From Candidatus Manganitrophus sp. (GTDB lineage Bacteria > Nitrospirota > Nitrospiria > SBBL01 > Manganitrophaceae), in NCBI GenBank assembly GCA_028865235.1, contig CP114561.1, positions 558,001 through 622,000 of the forward strand: a stretch of DNA of 64,000 nucleotides. The letters run 5' to 3'. Positions 48,585 through 58,267 of the stretch are shown here, piece after piece. The notes beneath the pieces are model-generated. The model was given only the letters and a program-made list of their open reading frames with translations. It was not told the origin of the DNA and made no database searches. Made by a program: the position numbers and the translations under genes. The stretch's first letter is position 1. The number at the start of each line of letters is the position of its first letter.

Positions 48585-50874
48585 TTAAATTCCCCGAGCA
48601 ACAGCCAAAGCGCGTTTAGCAAAGCTTTTAAGCTCAGTACCATCAAGTTGTTGCAGAGACCCATCCGCTTCGGAGTCATGCACGAATTCAGTAGCAAACT
48701 CGTTTATATCGTCTAGCTCGGCTAACTTGGGCTTCATTACCTCTAACGGATTGTTTGATACAGATGTCCGAATAGCCTCAATCATTTTTCCAAGACTGTA
48801 AGCACCTTTAAAGGAATCCTGGAAACGATGTCTTAGGTTCGCCTCTAACATCGGCCTGATTGCATGAACTACCTTCTTTTTGTCCACCACTTCACCCTCA
48901 TCCACATATTTCACAAGTGTTCGGTAGTTCGACTTGTATTCGCTTTCTACCCTCTCCTCGATATCACAAATATCCAGAACAGAGTATTCAGGTCCCGAAC
49001 GGCGTAACTCTAGAATGGTAACTCCTAATTTTTGTATTTCATTATGTTCCGCTAAACTCTGAACGAATAATGCATCATGCGATAAAATTACTAACTGCTT
49101 TGCTTTCTCAGCTAGACTTCTTAGTACTTTATGTGTTGACCGCCTTCTTGATTGATCAAAACTGCATACAGGATCGTCAATTATAACAATTTGCTCAGAG
49201 AGTTTCCGGTCCACAGATAACGTCGCTAGAAAAAAAGATAATGCCAGAGTTCGTTTATCACTTTCGCTAAGTGTATTTGCGAAAACCGGCTGAGTACCTG
49301 CTTGTTCCTGAGATCCTAACGAAATCTTTTGGTTTCCAATTTGAATTTTATAATTAACTCTAGGCAGCCCCTTCTCATTAGATGTCCCTATATCAACAAT
49401 TCGGAAGCCAGCCCCAAAGGTTTCTAAAAAATTATTTATTGTAACCTCGTACTTTTTAAGTAGATCTTCAGTAAAGATCTCCATCTCGGTTCGTGCATTT
49501 GCCTTGTCTTCTTCGAGTTCTTTTTTCTTTTTCGCCAACGCTACGTATGTATCACAGTCTCCCTTGTTAGGATTTTCGTACCTTTCTTTCTGCCTTCTTA
49601 GTTCCGCAACTTTTTTCTTTGAAGCAATCAAGTCGATGTTTTTTCGCCTGACTTTTAACATTTTCAATCTCAGTGTTTAATAACTCTACATTTTCGTTAT
49701 ATTCATGAAAATTTCTTTCCACTTCCTGTAGTAATCCTACTACTGCTTCTAATTCTTTTTGAGCATTGATCGCAGTCATTGGGTTAATTATTTTTTGATT
49801 GATAAGGGCTGATAACTTGGCTCTCGCGGACTTTGTCTTTTCTGAAATTAGGTCAATTGAAAAAGTTGGTGGTGGAACATCCACTAGCCTCTTCCAAAAT
49901 TCTCCTAGGGTAGCATTCTTCCCAACCTTTTGACTGAGCTTAGTAAGTTCTGAATCAGACAATTTGCCCTGAATATTTTGCTGAAATTTAAAAAGCTCCT
50001 CCACATAATTACTGTAGGTCTGGTCAAAATAAATACTGTATGTCTCTATAAGAGGGCGTGCAAAATCCAGAGATTGGCCACAAAAGGGACAGTGATTTGT
50101 TTTTACTAAATCTAAGCCTTCTTTAACCCACTTCTCATTGATGTGCTCTAAATGAGTCTCAATATGTTCCGAGACTTTCCTTTTTACCTCTTCAGAAATC
50201 TCTATCAATGATTTTGACAAGAGTGTCCCTAATCCAGAAATATCTAAATCGATCATTAAAATTTCGCTAAGTTTCTCCTTCTCTGAGATTTCTTTAGCCC
50301 CATTTGCTATCCCTACAATCTTTTCGGCCTCCTCGATGTTCTTATCAATCTCATTATCGTTTTCAAGTGATAAGTAGTTTTCGACAGAAAGCGGCTGGCA
50401 AAGCCCCCGAAGTTTTGCCTCCTGAGTGCGAATTTCAGAAGTAACGATTGCGATTTCTTGAGTCAGAGCATCGACTTTCTTTTTTAGATCGATTCCTTTT
50501 TCTCCAAGTGCAAAATCCAGCAGGTTTCGTCTATGATCAGAGGATATATCCAAGCCCGAATAGACATTATCATCCACAAAAGCCGAGTCAAATACACATA
50601 TACTCGGATTGGGAGAGTTCCATGCCCCCTCTTTGAATTCATAGACATCGTTTTCGATTAAAACTGCCACCTGTGGTGTGTGTTTTCCACCGCTTGTTTT
50701 TCTTCCAGCTATTATTCCGGAAAGACCGCTGCACAAAGATGCGAAGATCGCGGACTTGGTAGATTTGCCTCTTCCGTTTTCCCCATAAATGATATTGACT
50801 CTAGAAAACTGAACCGGCTTTTCAATTGCATCGTGGAGTACTCCTACACCACGAATCATCAGTACCTTTTTAAT
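48585..50874 (-). CDS. AAA_13 ATPase with zinc hook, RloC-like (one frameshift)
   Basis: A RecF/SMC-like ATPase of about 763 residues. Walker A is YGENGRGKST (residues 31-40). Two coiled-coil arms flank NHCPFCGQSLDF (Cys263 and Cys266), a zinc-hook-type CxxC. The ATPase C-terminal half has LSESDKRTLALSFFLA (signature), QIVIIDDPVCSFD (Walker B) and VILSHDALFVQ. This order matches the AAA_13 group that includes RloC, a tRNA anticodon nuclease, but the nuclease residues are not identified here. The frame breaks in an A run near 49638. ATG at 50874 has GGAG upstream. Confidence 0.8.
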
Positions 50875-50955
50875 CATGCGTGACTCCACTTGTGATCGAA
50901 CAGTCGCCTAAGCAATCCAGAAAGATCATTCACGCTTTCTTTTCCAGTTTTAACT

Positions 50956-51642
50956 TTACTTCTTTACATCTTTCAACATGCCATCTTTTTCTTCTATAGT
51001 TCCCTGGCGAAGGAGCTTGCTTACCTGTTCTTCAATCGTTGCGCGTAATTGACCACTTGTAGTCTTAAAGCCCAACATTCGAGCAACAGCAACAGGTATC
51101 TCCTCCCTCACCGCACCATGATGAGTATCGATCAAAGCAAGAATTGCAGCGCGGATCTCAACAGGCGGGAGCAGCTCAGGCTTCCGAAGATTAGCGGATG
51201 AAACATCTCGCCGGTTACGCACAGGAACCGGCTTGTCGGGGATTGTCAAAAAGCCATCCTCTCTTTTACATTTTTTTGTGACGAGGAGTGAGCGTACACC
51301 TTTGGCAACAGCATCTTGAATGCGGGTACCGGCACGACTTAATTCCCAAAGACCACGGACGCGAGTAACAACCTCGTCTTCGTGAACTGGGCCTTCGTGT
51401 TCCACGATTCGGAGAAGAATACTGGCCATCTCTTTGGTGGAGAGTTCGTGCGGCTCTCGACTGCGGGGAACGTCGAAGGCCGCTTCACTATAAGGCTTAG
51501 CCAGGCTGTCTAATCCTCGGTCATCGATTTCTGAGACATTCTCACGTTCAATACTATCGTTTGATACCCCAGGGACTTTAGCGCCCATAAAAGGTGTCTC
51601 GTTACGTGTCACTTCATCCACAATCACTTTAGCTCTCCTCAA
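50956..51642 (-). CDS. DUF3320 domain protein, C-terminal part of the upstream helicase
   Basis: A 228-residue protein containing DUF3320: LSTKEMASILLRIVEHEGPV, HEDEVVTRVRGLWELSRAG and KRKCKREDGFLTIPDKPVPV-like sequence, then HGAVREEIPVAVARMLGFKT. DUF3320 normally forms the C-terminal end of DUF4011/helicase proteins. Here it overlaps the helicase stop by 14 bases and begins at TTG 51642; skipping one G in GAGGAGAG would join the frames as AIERAKVIVDEV. A sequence error or a real split (or +1 slip) is possible. Confidence 0.8.
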   Translation of the reverse strand: MRRAKVIVDEVTRNETPFMGAKVPGVSNDSIERENVSEIDDRGLDSLAKPYSEAAFDVPRSREPHELSTKEMASILLRIVEHEGPVHEDEVVTRVRGLWELSRAGTRIQDAVAKGVRSLLVTKKCKREDGFLTIPDKPVPVRNRRDVSSANLRKPELLPPVEIRAAILALIDTHHGAVREEIPVAVARMLGFKTTSGQLRATIEEQVSKLLRQGTIEEKDGMLKDVKK

Positions 51643-54600
51643 TCGCTTCTGCTACTTTCCGTAGTTGCTCATTTGGGCGTTGGAACCAATCGGTACTCCA
51701 GATGCGGTGAATAATCCAACCGTGGTCCTCCAAAACAGCTTGGCGGAGGCGGTCGCGATCGCGGGCAGAACGAGAAGAGTGATAGGCAGCCCCGTCGCAT
51801 TCAATCCCAAGAACATACCTCCCCTGCCGCTCGCGATCTACAATTCCCAGGTCAATGAAAAACCCAGCGATACCAACTTGGGTATGGACTTCATACCTGA
51901 GAGATTCGACCCCATGCCGAACTGCCTCTTCAAAAGGCGATTGTTCTTCAAGCCCGGAGGCCCGTGAGATAGCAAGTCTTCCGGTTTGAGCGAAAGAAAG
52001 GAAGGTTTTTAATGAGGCCACTCCCCGACCCGAAGCCCGCTCTAAATCGATGTCATCTGCGGTGATAGAGGAGAACACTTCGCAGCGTTTTTTTGCACGA
52101 GAAATAAGAACGTTCAGTCGACGTTCTCCACCCTCATTACTCAACGGACCAAACCGCATTGCCATATATCCGTGAACATCCCGGCCATAGCCGACAGAAA
52201 TAAAGATAACGTCTCGTTCGTCACCTTGAACGTTCTCTAGGTTCTTCACGAAAAATGGCTCCGTAGGGTGATCGGAGAAGAACGCTTCTATGTCAGGGTT
52301 CTCTCGGCGGATCAATTCAAGTTCATCAAGAATGGCTTGCCGTTGGCGGACGGAGAAAGCAGCCACCCCAAGACTTAATTGAGGATTCTTTCGCGCATGT
52401 TCGACGACAGCCCGGCAGATCGCCTTCGCTTCGACCCGGTTGGTCCCAGAAGCGCCTGAATCAAAAACACCGTCACTGACATGATTAAACTTCAGCCCCA
52501 ATCCAGCCGCGGCGGAGTATGGACTGGGAACAATATACAACCGATCTTCATAGAACTCTCGGTTTGACACAGCAATCAATGAATGATGCCGACTCCGGTA
52601 ATGCCAACGGAGCATGGTCTGGGGCAAGCCACGAGCACCGCACAGACCGAGAATGCTTTCTATGTCTTTAGCCTCGGCGGTCTGTATGGAATCTTCTTCG
52701 TCGTCAGCCTCGCTGGAGTCCGATGTCAGGCGTGAAAAAAAGCGAGTCGGTGGAAGCTGCCTTGTGTCGCCCACAACCACAATTTGATTACACCTGGCAA
52801 TGGCGCCAAGCGAATCGACAGGCTGTACCTGACTTGCCTCATCGACGACAAGCAAATCGAATTTCACTGCACCCGGCTCTAAAAATTGTGCGACAGAGAG
52901 CGGGCTCATCATGAAGACAGGTTTGATCACTTGAAGAACAGAACCTGCGTCCTTGAGCAAACGACGGACAGTTCGATGGCCCCGCTTCCTTTCTATTTCA
53001 GCTTTTACAATACCCGCAGGACCAACGCCGGAATTCGGAGGCATACTCTTGTAGTGAGCATCCAGCACACGATATTTCGATAGCGCAAGGCGCTCCTTAT
53101 CGAGTTGCATAAACTCAGCAACGTGATTGCTGTGTAGTACTCCGTCGAACTGGGCGATTTGAGGTTTCTCTCGGATGATCGCTCTCAATATCTGGCTGAA
53201 GTATATGCGGTCGAAACAATCGGTGATGGCGGTTGGTTGAAGACCACCCGCCTCCAGTCGATCAACGAGGACGTTCATGCCGAGTTCCCGTGCACGGCGA
53301 GCACGTAAAAAGTAATTGTTCCATCGCGTCAATTCATCAAGTTGTGCAAGCCAAACGACGCAACGCTCCTTTAGAGTTTGAAGTGACACAAGGTCGATGC
53401 CTTGGACCTTGAATGCACCAACAAAATCGAGACTCAACTCGCCTGATAATTTTTGTGCTTCTTCACGAACAGCAGCTAACCGGACTTCAAACTTCCCAAC
53501 CAGATCTCCGACATGTTTCTGATCTCCTACCGTGGCAAACATCTGTCTGAAACCGGTTTCCAACCCGGCCTCGCGCTGGCGGGCGACCCAATCGAGAACC
53601 GCTTCTAACCGATTCCAGTCGCTCTTTTCTCGTCGCCAAAAAGTTCCAAACGCGGTTTCACCAATCGTATGCCCCTCGCGGATTACCCGCAACGCACGCT
53701 GACCGATAATGATCTGGTCTATCAGCGTAAGACGTTCCTCATAAGTGCTCGGCAACTTACCGGTCAATGAGCCACGAAGCTGGGCGATGGAGCGGCGGTA
53801 GTCGCCATTCAAAATACGGAAGAGCGAACGCCCGTGAGCAGCCACATATGTACGTACATCTGAAAACTCCTTGTCCCAAGTCGATTCGGACACGTTTGCT
53901 CCCGCCTGTGTAAACGCGGCGGAAAACTTGCGACCGTGGGCGAGCAATTCCCGAATCCCCTCCAACCCGGCATTCCACACACTGCTGCACAAAGCCTGCT
54001 TATCCACAGGTGGAGCCTGGGCCACATAATTGCTCGTGACACGTAACTGACCTGCTTCCAAAAAAGTGTCAGGTATCGGATGGGAGACTGCCGCAGAAAG
54101 TGCCAAGGATGTTTCTTGGAATTCGGAGAGGCGATCCATTAGTGTGCGAATGCCTACTTCAATCGACGACAAATCGATGCTTAGGACGGTTTCTCGGCAA
54201 ACACCGCGCCAAGGATGTTGCGAAGGGAGGCCAATCTGTTGAACGCGTGTTGCTAATTCTTCGATCAGCTTTCGTCGTTCGGCGCGTTCTTCCGGAGTCC
54301 AGCTTTCAGCGCCGATAAAAATAATGTCGGCTGCCTCTCTTGCACGATTGCCAAGCCCAGTAATTTGCCCGATGATGAGAAACGGTGTCAGACCACTGGG
54401 GGAACATGTTTCATGCAAAATCTTCGCGTGCCCATTTAAAATTGAACGATGCTGTTCGAGTTTAGGAACAACAGATTCGAGGTCCGCTGGTTTTGGCCGA
54501 CCTAGCTTCCATGTCTTTCCGATTTCCTCAATGACGGTGCGCTTGTTCGATTTATGGCTGTGAAGTTCTAGGCAGAGCGGACCAAGGCTCTCTTTTTCGA

Positions 54601-55717
54601 GACGCCTTTTTACCACTTCGAGGGCTGCGAGCTTTTCAGCGACAAACAGAACCTTTTTACCGTCGAGGACGGCAGTTGCGATGATGTTGGTAATCGATTG
54701 ACTTTTTCCTGTACCGGGGGGCCCCTGAATAACCAGGCTCCGGCCCTGCCGTACCATCTCGATTGCAAGTGCTTGAGAGCTGTCAGCATCGACAACATGA
54801 TCCAGGCGCGATGCAGGTATTATTTCGTCCAGATTGGTCTCTTCAGAGACGAGCGGCTCAGATTTAGGAAAACCATCCTGGAGCAAACCGGTGACTAAGG
54901 GATGCTTTAGTAGTTTGTCGCCGTCCGGCCAATTGTCCGGATCTAAATCACGGTACATGAGAAATTTGGCGAACGAGAAGAACCCGAGTGTAATGGCATC
55001 AGGCAGCACTTCCCAGCCTTTCGCACCCGCAATCGCTTTAGCCACATCTTCGAAATAAGCCTTTGGGCTAAAAACCTCTTCGTCAGGGAACGGAGGCAAC
55101 TGAATACCGAAATCGGTTTTTAGCTTCGCTTCAAGAGAAAGATTCTCCTGTATATCCTCTTCACGCCAATAAATATGGAATCGGTCTGAGGCAGTTTTAC
55201 GCTGGAGTTCAACAGGCACAAGGACAAGCGGGGCAAAACGCGGCGTATCGGTTTTCTCTATCTCAAACCATTTGAGTTGACCGAGTGCGAGGTAGAGGAT
55301 GTTAACGCCGTGCTCCTCAACCATCGTCATTGCGTCATGGTACAAACTAAGAAGACGGCGTTGAAGTCCTTCAGGGGACAGCGAGGTCTGTAGGCGAAGA
55401 TCAATATGAGACTTGGATAAACCGGTAGCAGGGTCTACCTCGTCATCAGGTTGAGGTAGATCAACTTCCTCCTCATCCCCGTCATTCTCCGAGGCGGATT
55501 TGGTATTATCGGCCTTGGTCTGGCGCCCAGGGAGAAAAGATAACGATTTCTTTTCGGAAACTAACAGGCGAAAAATCTGTTCACTATTTTCGTTATGAAC
55601 TTGAACAATGCGGGCTGATTTTGAATTGACAGGAATCGAAAGGAGCCGATTACGCGTCGAGAGATCCAGCAATTCCCTGCGGCTTCGATCAAGCAATTCT
55701 CTAGTGGTGGGAGGCAT
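51629..55717 (-). CDS. DUF4011/SF1 helicase with Vsr-like nuclease domain
   Basis: A 1362-residue protein. The N-terminal DUF4011 part begins TTRELLDRSRRELLDLSTRN. A UPF1-like SF1 helicase follows: QGPPGTGKSQSITNIIATAV (Walker A), LLVVDEASQVQPVDSL (motif II), VVVGDTRQLPPTRFF (III), LRWHYRSRHHSL (IV) and NVQGDERDVIFISVGYG with RRLNVLISRAKKR (V, VI). The C-terminal ~130 residues are Vsr/MTES_1575-like: VLGIECDGAAYHSSRSARDR and WIIHRIWSTDW. Such DUF4011-helicase-Vsr proteins are reported as anti-phage genes. It is the first gene of the block. ATG at 55717. Confidence 0.9.
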   Translation of the reverse strand: MPPTTRELLDRSRRELLDLSTRNRLLSIPVNSKSARIVQVHNENSEQIFRLLVSEKKSLSFLPGRQTKADNTKSASENDGDEEEVDLPQPDDEVDPATGLSKSHIDLRLQTSLSPEGLQRRLLSLYHDAMTMVEEHGVNILYLALGQLKWFEIEKTDTPRFAPLVLVPVELQRKTASDRFHIYWREEDIQENLSLEAKLKTDFGIQLPPFPDEEVFSPKAYFEDVAKAIAGAKGWEVLPDAITLGFFSFAKFLMYRDLDPDNWPDGDKLLKHPLVTGLLQDGFPKSEPLVSEETNLDEIIPASRLDHVVDADSSQALAIEMVRQGRSLVIQGPPGTGKSQSITNIIATAVLDGKKVLFVAEKLAALEVVKRRLEKESLGPLCLELHSHKSNKRTVIEEIGKTWKLGRPKPADLESVVPKLEQHRSILNGHAKILHETCSPSGLTPFLIIGQITGLGNRAREAADIIFIGAESWTPEERAERRKLIEELATRVQQIGLPSQHPWRGVCRETVLSIDLSSIEVGIRTLMDRLSEFQETSLALSAAVSHPIPDTFLEAGQLRVTSNYVAQAPPVDKQALCSSVWNAGLEGIRELLAHGRKFSAAFTQAGANVSESTWDKEFSDVRTYVAAHGRSLFRILNGDYRRSIAQLRGSLTGKLPSTYEERLTLIDQIIIGQRALRVIREGHTIGETAFGTFWRREKSDWNRLEAVLDWVARQREAGLETGFRQMFATVGDQKHVGDLVGKFEVRLAAVREEAQKLSGELSLDFVGAFKVQGIDLVSLQTLKERCVVWLAQLDELTRWNNYFLRARRARELGMNVLVDRLEAGGLQPTAITDCFDRIYFSQILRAIIREKPQIAQFDGVLHSNHVAEFMQLDKERLALSKYRVLDAHYKSMPPNSGVGPAGIVKAEIERKRGHRTVRRLLKDAGSVLQVIKPVFMMSPLSVAQFLEPGAVKFDLLVVDEASQVQPVDSLGAIARCNQIVVVGDTRQLPPTRFFSRLTSDSSEADDEEDSIQTAEAKDIESILGLCGARGLPQTMLRWHYRSRHHSLIAVSNREFYEDRLYIVPSPYSAAAGLGLKFNHVSDGVFDSGASGTNRVEAKAICRAVVEHARKNPQLSLGVAAFSVRQRQAILDELELIRRENPDIEAFFSDHPTEPFFVKNLENVQGDERDVIFISVGYGRDVHGYMAMRFGPLSNEGGERRLNVLISRAKKRCEVFSSITADDIDLERASGRGVASLKTFLSFAQTGRLAISRASGLEEQSPFEEAVRHGVESLRYEVHTQVGIAGFFIDLGIVDRERQGRYVLGIECDGAAYHSSRSARDRDRLRQAVLEDHGWIIHRIWSTDWFQRPNEQLRKVAEAIEES

Positions 55718-55748
55718 AGGTTACCCCAGAGACAAGTTGATTTTTTGG

Positions 55749-55777
55749 AGTATACTGAAACGGCACTAGGAGCACAA
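55749..55777 (-). promoter_or_regulatory. sigma70-type promoter of the defence block
   Basis: On the minus strand TTGTGC (55777-55772) and TATACT (55754-55749) are 17 bases apart, about 30 bases upstream of the helicase ATG. Confidence 0.65.
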
Positions 55778-56047
55778 GGGTATTTTTTTGTATACAGAAA
55801 ACTTGGCAGATGTTGACGCATAGAACCGGAGTAACAGGACACCTTATTAAGGTAGGCGGCAATTTATGTAGTAGCAGCCTACTTGCTCTCCGTCACATGG
55901 CCCAACCTCTTTGGCTGCTCCGACAAATTTACACTATTAAATCCAGCCACAGCCGACATCTTGAAGTAATTCTTTAACTAAGAGCAGACTGAATTTAAGG
56001 AAGGATGATCACGTCTTTCAACTTTTACAAAGGAGGAAGATTGAACC
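55778..56047. other. intergenic stretch between divergent genes
   Basis: About 270 bases. From 55970 on, TTCTTTAACTAAGAGCAGAC and TTAAGGAAGGATGATCA are almost the same as the leader at 57959, so the leader of the small basic gene was duplicated with it. Nothing else seen. Confidence 0.6.
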
Positions 56048-56293
56048 ATGCCGAGCAATAAAAAAGTCGCCAAGCAAAAACGCACCACCCACCCCAAGGG
56101 CAACCCCGCCCAGAACCCGCGCAAATTGAAGCGGGCCGACAACGTCTACCGCAAGCGGGCCAAGCCGATGACCTCCGACCTGACGGAACGCTTCGACCAC
56201 CGCTCCCCCACCCGCGTCCACCAAATTCCCGACCTCCCCGCCAAAGGCCAACGGGGTGCGCCTCGAAGAGGCGGGGCGAACCGGCCCGCCTGA
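56048..56293 (+). CDS. small basic protein, 81 residues
   Basis: A Lys/Arg-rich small protein (PSNKKVAKQKRTTHPKGNPA, then LTERFDHRSPTRVHQIPDLP). It looks nucleic-acid-binding or spore-like in charge, but no family is recognised. ATG at 56048 has AAAGGAGGAAG upstream. The gene and about 80 bases of leader recur at 57955-58245, where the copy is broken by a stop. A terminator follows at 56312. Confidence 0.7.
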   Translation: MPSNKKVAKQKRTTHPKGNPAQNPRKLKRADNVYRKRAKPMTSDLTERFDHRSPTRVHQIPDLPAKGQRGAPRRGGANRPA

Positions 56294-56310
56294 AAAGATC
56301 ATATCCACCC

Positions 56311-56353
56311 AACAAAAAAAGCCCACCGGAAGACAAACCGATGGGCTTTTCGT
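56311..56353. terminator. bidirectional intrinsic terminator
   Basis: AAAAAAAGCCCACCGG and CCGATGGGCTTTTCGTTT form a stem with A and T tracts on both sides. It lies between the convergent ends of the small basic gene and the DUF4382 gene. Confidence 0.8.
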
Positions 56354-56383
56354 TTGTTGATGAGCTTAAAAGAGCCGGTCCGA

Positions 56384-57763
56384 TTAAGGAACGGGAATGC
56401 TGATCGCTTCAAATTCCGTCTGAAACACCGACACCCCTCCAAACCCGCCTCCAAATTCCGAGCCGTCCGGTATCTCTCCATTCTCCGGAATGGTTTCCCA
56501 ATCCCACCATTCGGAAGTATCATCTTCTCCGAACAAAATCTGGGAGGCGACGGAGACCGCATTTCCCTGCCGGTCGGTCGCTTCGTTGAACTGGATGCTT
56601 ACCTTCCCCGGCCCGGCCGGGATCGCCTCGGCGCAGATCACCTGATCGGCCTCCTCGGTGCGGAGCCGAATGAACGTCTCCCGGACGATCAGGATCGTCT
56701 TTTCCCCGACCGTGATGGAGAACGTCTCCGGATCGAACGTGTAGCCCTCGGCGGAGAGCGACGACCAACCGGTCGGCATAAAGTCCGCGTGGCTGCGGGT
56801 CGGAACGGTGCTGCAGTCGAGCCGGTCGGTGTTGATGTCGCCGTCGGCGTCGACCTTTACCTCCGTCGCCGTAAAGGCCTCCCCATTCCAGCTTCCCTCC
56901 AGCTCCACCACCCGTCCGGTTGTGATATCGTCGAGCGAGGCGATGGCGCACTCCGTCAGACCGTCATCGCCATCGCAGCCGTATAACGTGGCGGCGTCGA
57001 CCGTCACCGAGACGGTATAGTTCGGCGGCGTGAACGACCGGGCCTGAAAGATCGCCAGGTCGAATCCATTCAGTCGAACCTCCTGGACCACCCCTTTGAG
57101 CTCGAAGTCCCCTTCCTCCTCCTCGGCATAATTTTCATGGTCCGAGCCGTCGGGATCGACCACCACCTCGGCGGTCACCGTGTTGGCTTGCTGATCGAAC
57201 GTGAATTGCGTGAGATCGAAATCGAGGACCACCTGATTTTCGGCTGCGACCTCGAATTCTCCGGCGATCGTCATCACGCAGCGACCGGCGCTGCAAGTGG
57301 TCGTGTCCTTTTGAGCGAAGTTCGGCTGGAAACTCTGCCCGGCGGGATCAACCAGGATCAAGCCTTCCGCCACCGTGATCCGCACCGCGCTGTAACGTCC
57401 CGCCGGAACGCCGCCCTCAGAAAGCGGGCTGAGCACCCCGCTCAACCGGCGAAGATCATAGGTGACCCCTTGATCGTCGCTGAAGGCGGTCTGCGTGCCG
57501 CCGCCGACTTCCACGAACTCGACTTGATAAATCGTGACAAGGACCTGCCGGAAGGCGTCGCTGAGATTATCGGTGATGAAAAGCGCCGCTCTCGCGGGAG
57601 GGTTGCCGCCGGGGACGGGACCGTTCCCAGGGCCGGGACCGGCGCCGGCCCCCCCATCACTTCCCCCGCCGCCCCCGCCGCAAGCGGAAAACAGAAAGAA
57701 CACACCGATGAGAAAAATAAAAAAGCCGATTCGCGCCGATGAGCGCATATTTGGATGCTTCAT
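56384..57763 (-). CDS. DUF4382 domain lipoprotein
   Basis: A 459-residue lipoprotein (FLIGVFFLFSACGGG, Cys28) with a Gly/Pro-rich linker and a DUF4382 domain: ARAALFITDNLSDAFRQVLV, TIYQVEFVEVGG, GVPAGRYSAVRITVAEGLIL. The second half has repeated Ig-like or beta segments (GVVQEVRLNGFDLAIFQARS, TTGRVVELEGSWNGEAFTAT). DUF4382 proteins are surface or periplasmic and of unknown role. Frame intact. ATG at 57763 has GAGGGAAGG upstream. Confidence 0.88.
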   Translation of the reverse strand: MKHPNMRSSARIGFFIFLIGVFFLFSACGGGGGGSDGGAGAGPGPGNGPVPGGNPPARAALFITDNLSDAFRQVLVTIYQVEFVEVGGGTQTAFSDDQGVTYDLRRLSGVLSPLSEGGVPAGRYSAVRITVAEGLILVDPAGQSFQPNFAQKDTTTCSAGRCVMTIAGEFEVAAENQVVLDFDLTQFTFDQQANTVTAEVVVDPDGSDHENYAEEEEGDFELKGVVQEVRLNGFDLAIFQARSFTPPNYTVSVTVDAATLYGCDGDDGLTECAIASLDDITTGRVVELEGSWNGEAFTATEVKVDADGDINTDRLDCSTVPTRSHADFMPTGWSSLSAEGYTFDPETFSITVGEKTILIVRETFIRLRTEEADQVICAEAIPAGPGKVSIQFNEATDRQGNAVSVASQILFGEDDTSEWWDWETIPENGEIPDGSEFGGGFGGVSVFQTEFEAISIPVP

Positions 57764-57954
57764 AACCTTCCCTCAATTGAAATAATGCGGACAGGCATAT
57801 TTTTCATTTAAATGCGAAGGGGATAATCTCCCATGGAACCATTTTATTTTAGAAGGCAATCCCCCAAAAGGCAACATTTAAAAGTAAAAGCCCCTACCCG
57901 CAATGATGGCGTTCCGAGTGTGCATTGAAAGGGAGCGAGAACGGACCAGACATC

Positions 57955-58245
57955 GTGAAGTGATTCTTTAACTATGAGCAGACTGAAAGTAAGGAAGGAT
58001 GATCTCTCTTTCAGCCTTTACTAAGGAGGACTTAAAAATATGCCGAGCAATAAAAAAGTCGCCAAATAAAAACGGACGACGCATCCGAAAGGCAACCCTG
58101 CCCAGAACCCGCGCAAACGCAAGTGCGCCAAGCCGACCACCGACGACCTAACCGAACGCTTCGACCACCGCTCCCCCACCCGCATCCAACAAATCCCCGA
58201 GCTTTCCAAAAGACAGATTACTTCTTCTTCGATTCAATCTCGATG
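57955..58245 (+). pseudogene. broken duplicate of the small basic gene
   Basis: The ATG at 58041 opens the same PSNKKVAK sequence as the gene at 56048, but the ninth codon (CAA in the other copy) is TAA. After it the frame continues KRTTHPKGNPAQNPRKRK, LTERFDHRSPTRIQQIPEL and diverges at the end. The leader with TTCTTTAACTATGAGCAGAC and the ribosome site AAGGAGG is also duplicated. The ancestor was copied and one copy has since lost function. Confidence 0.85.
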
Positions 58246-58267
58246 TTCGCGCAGTTTTCTTTGACGT

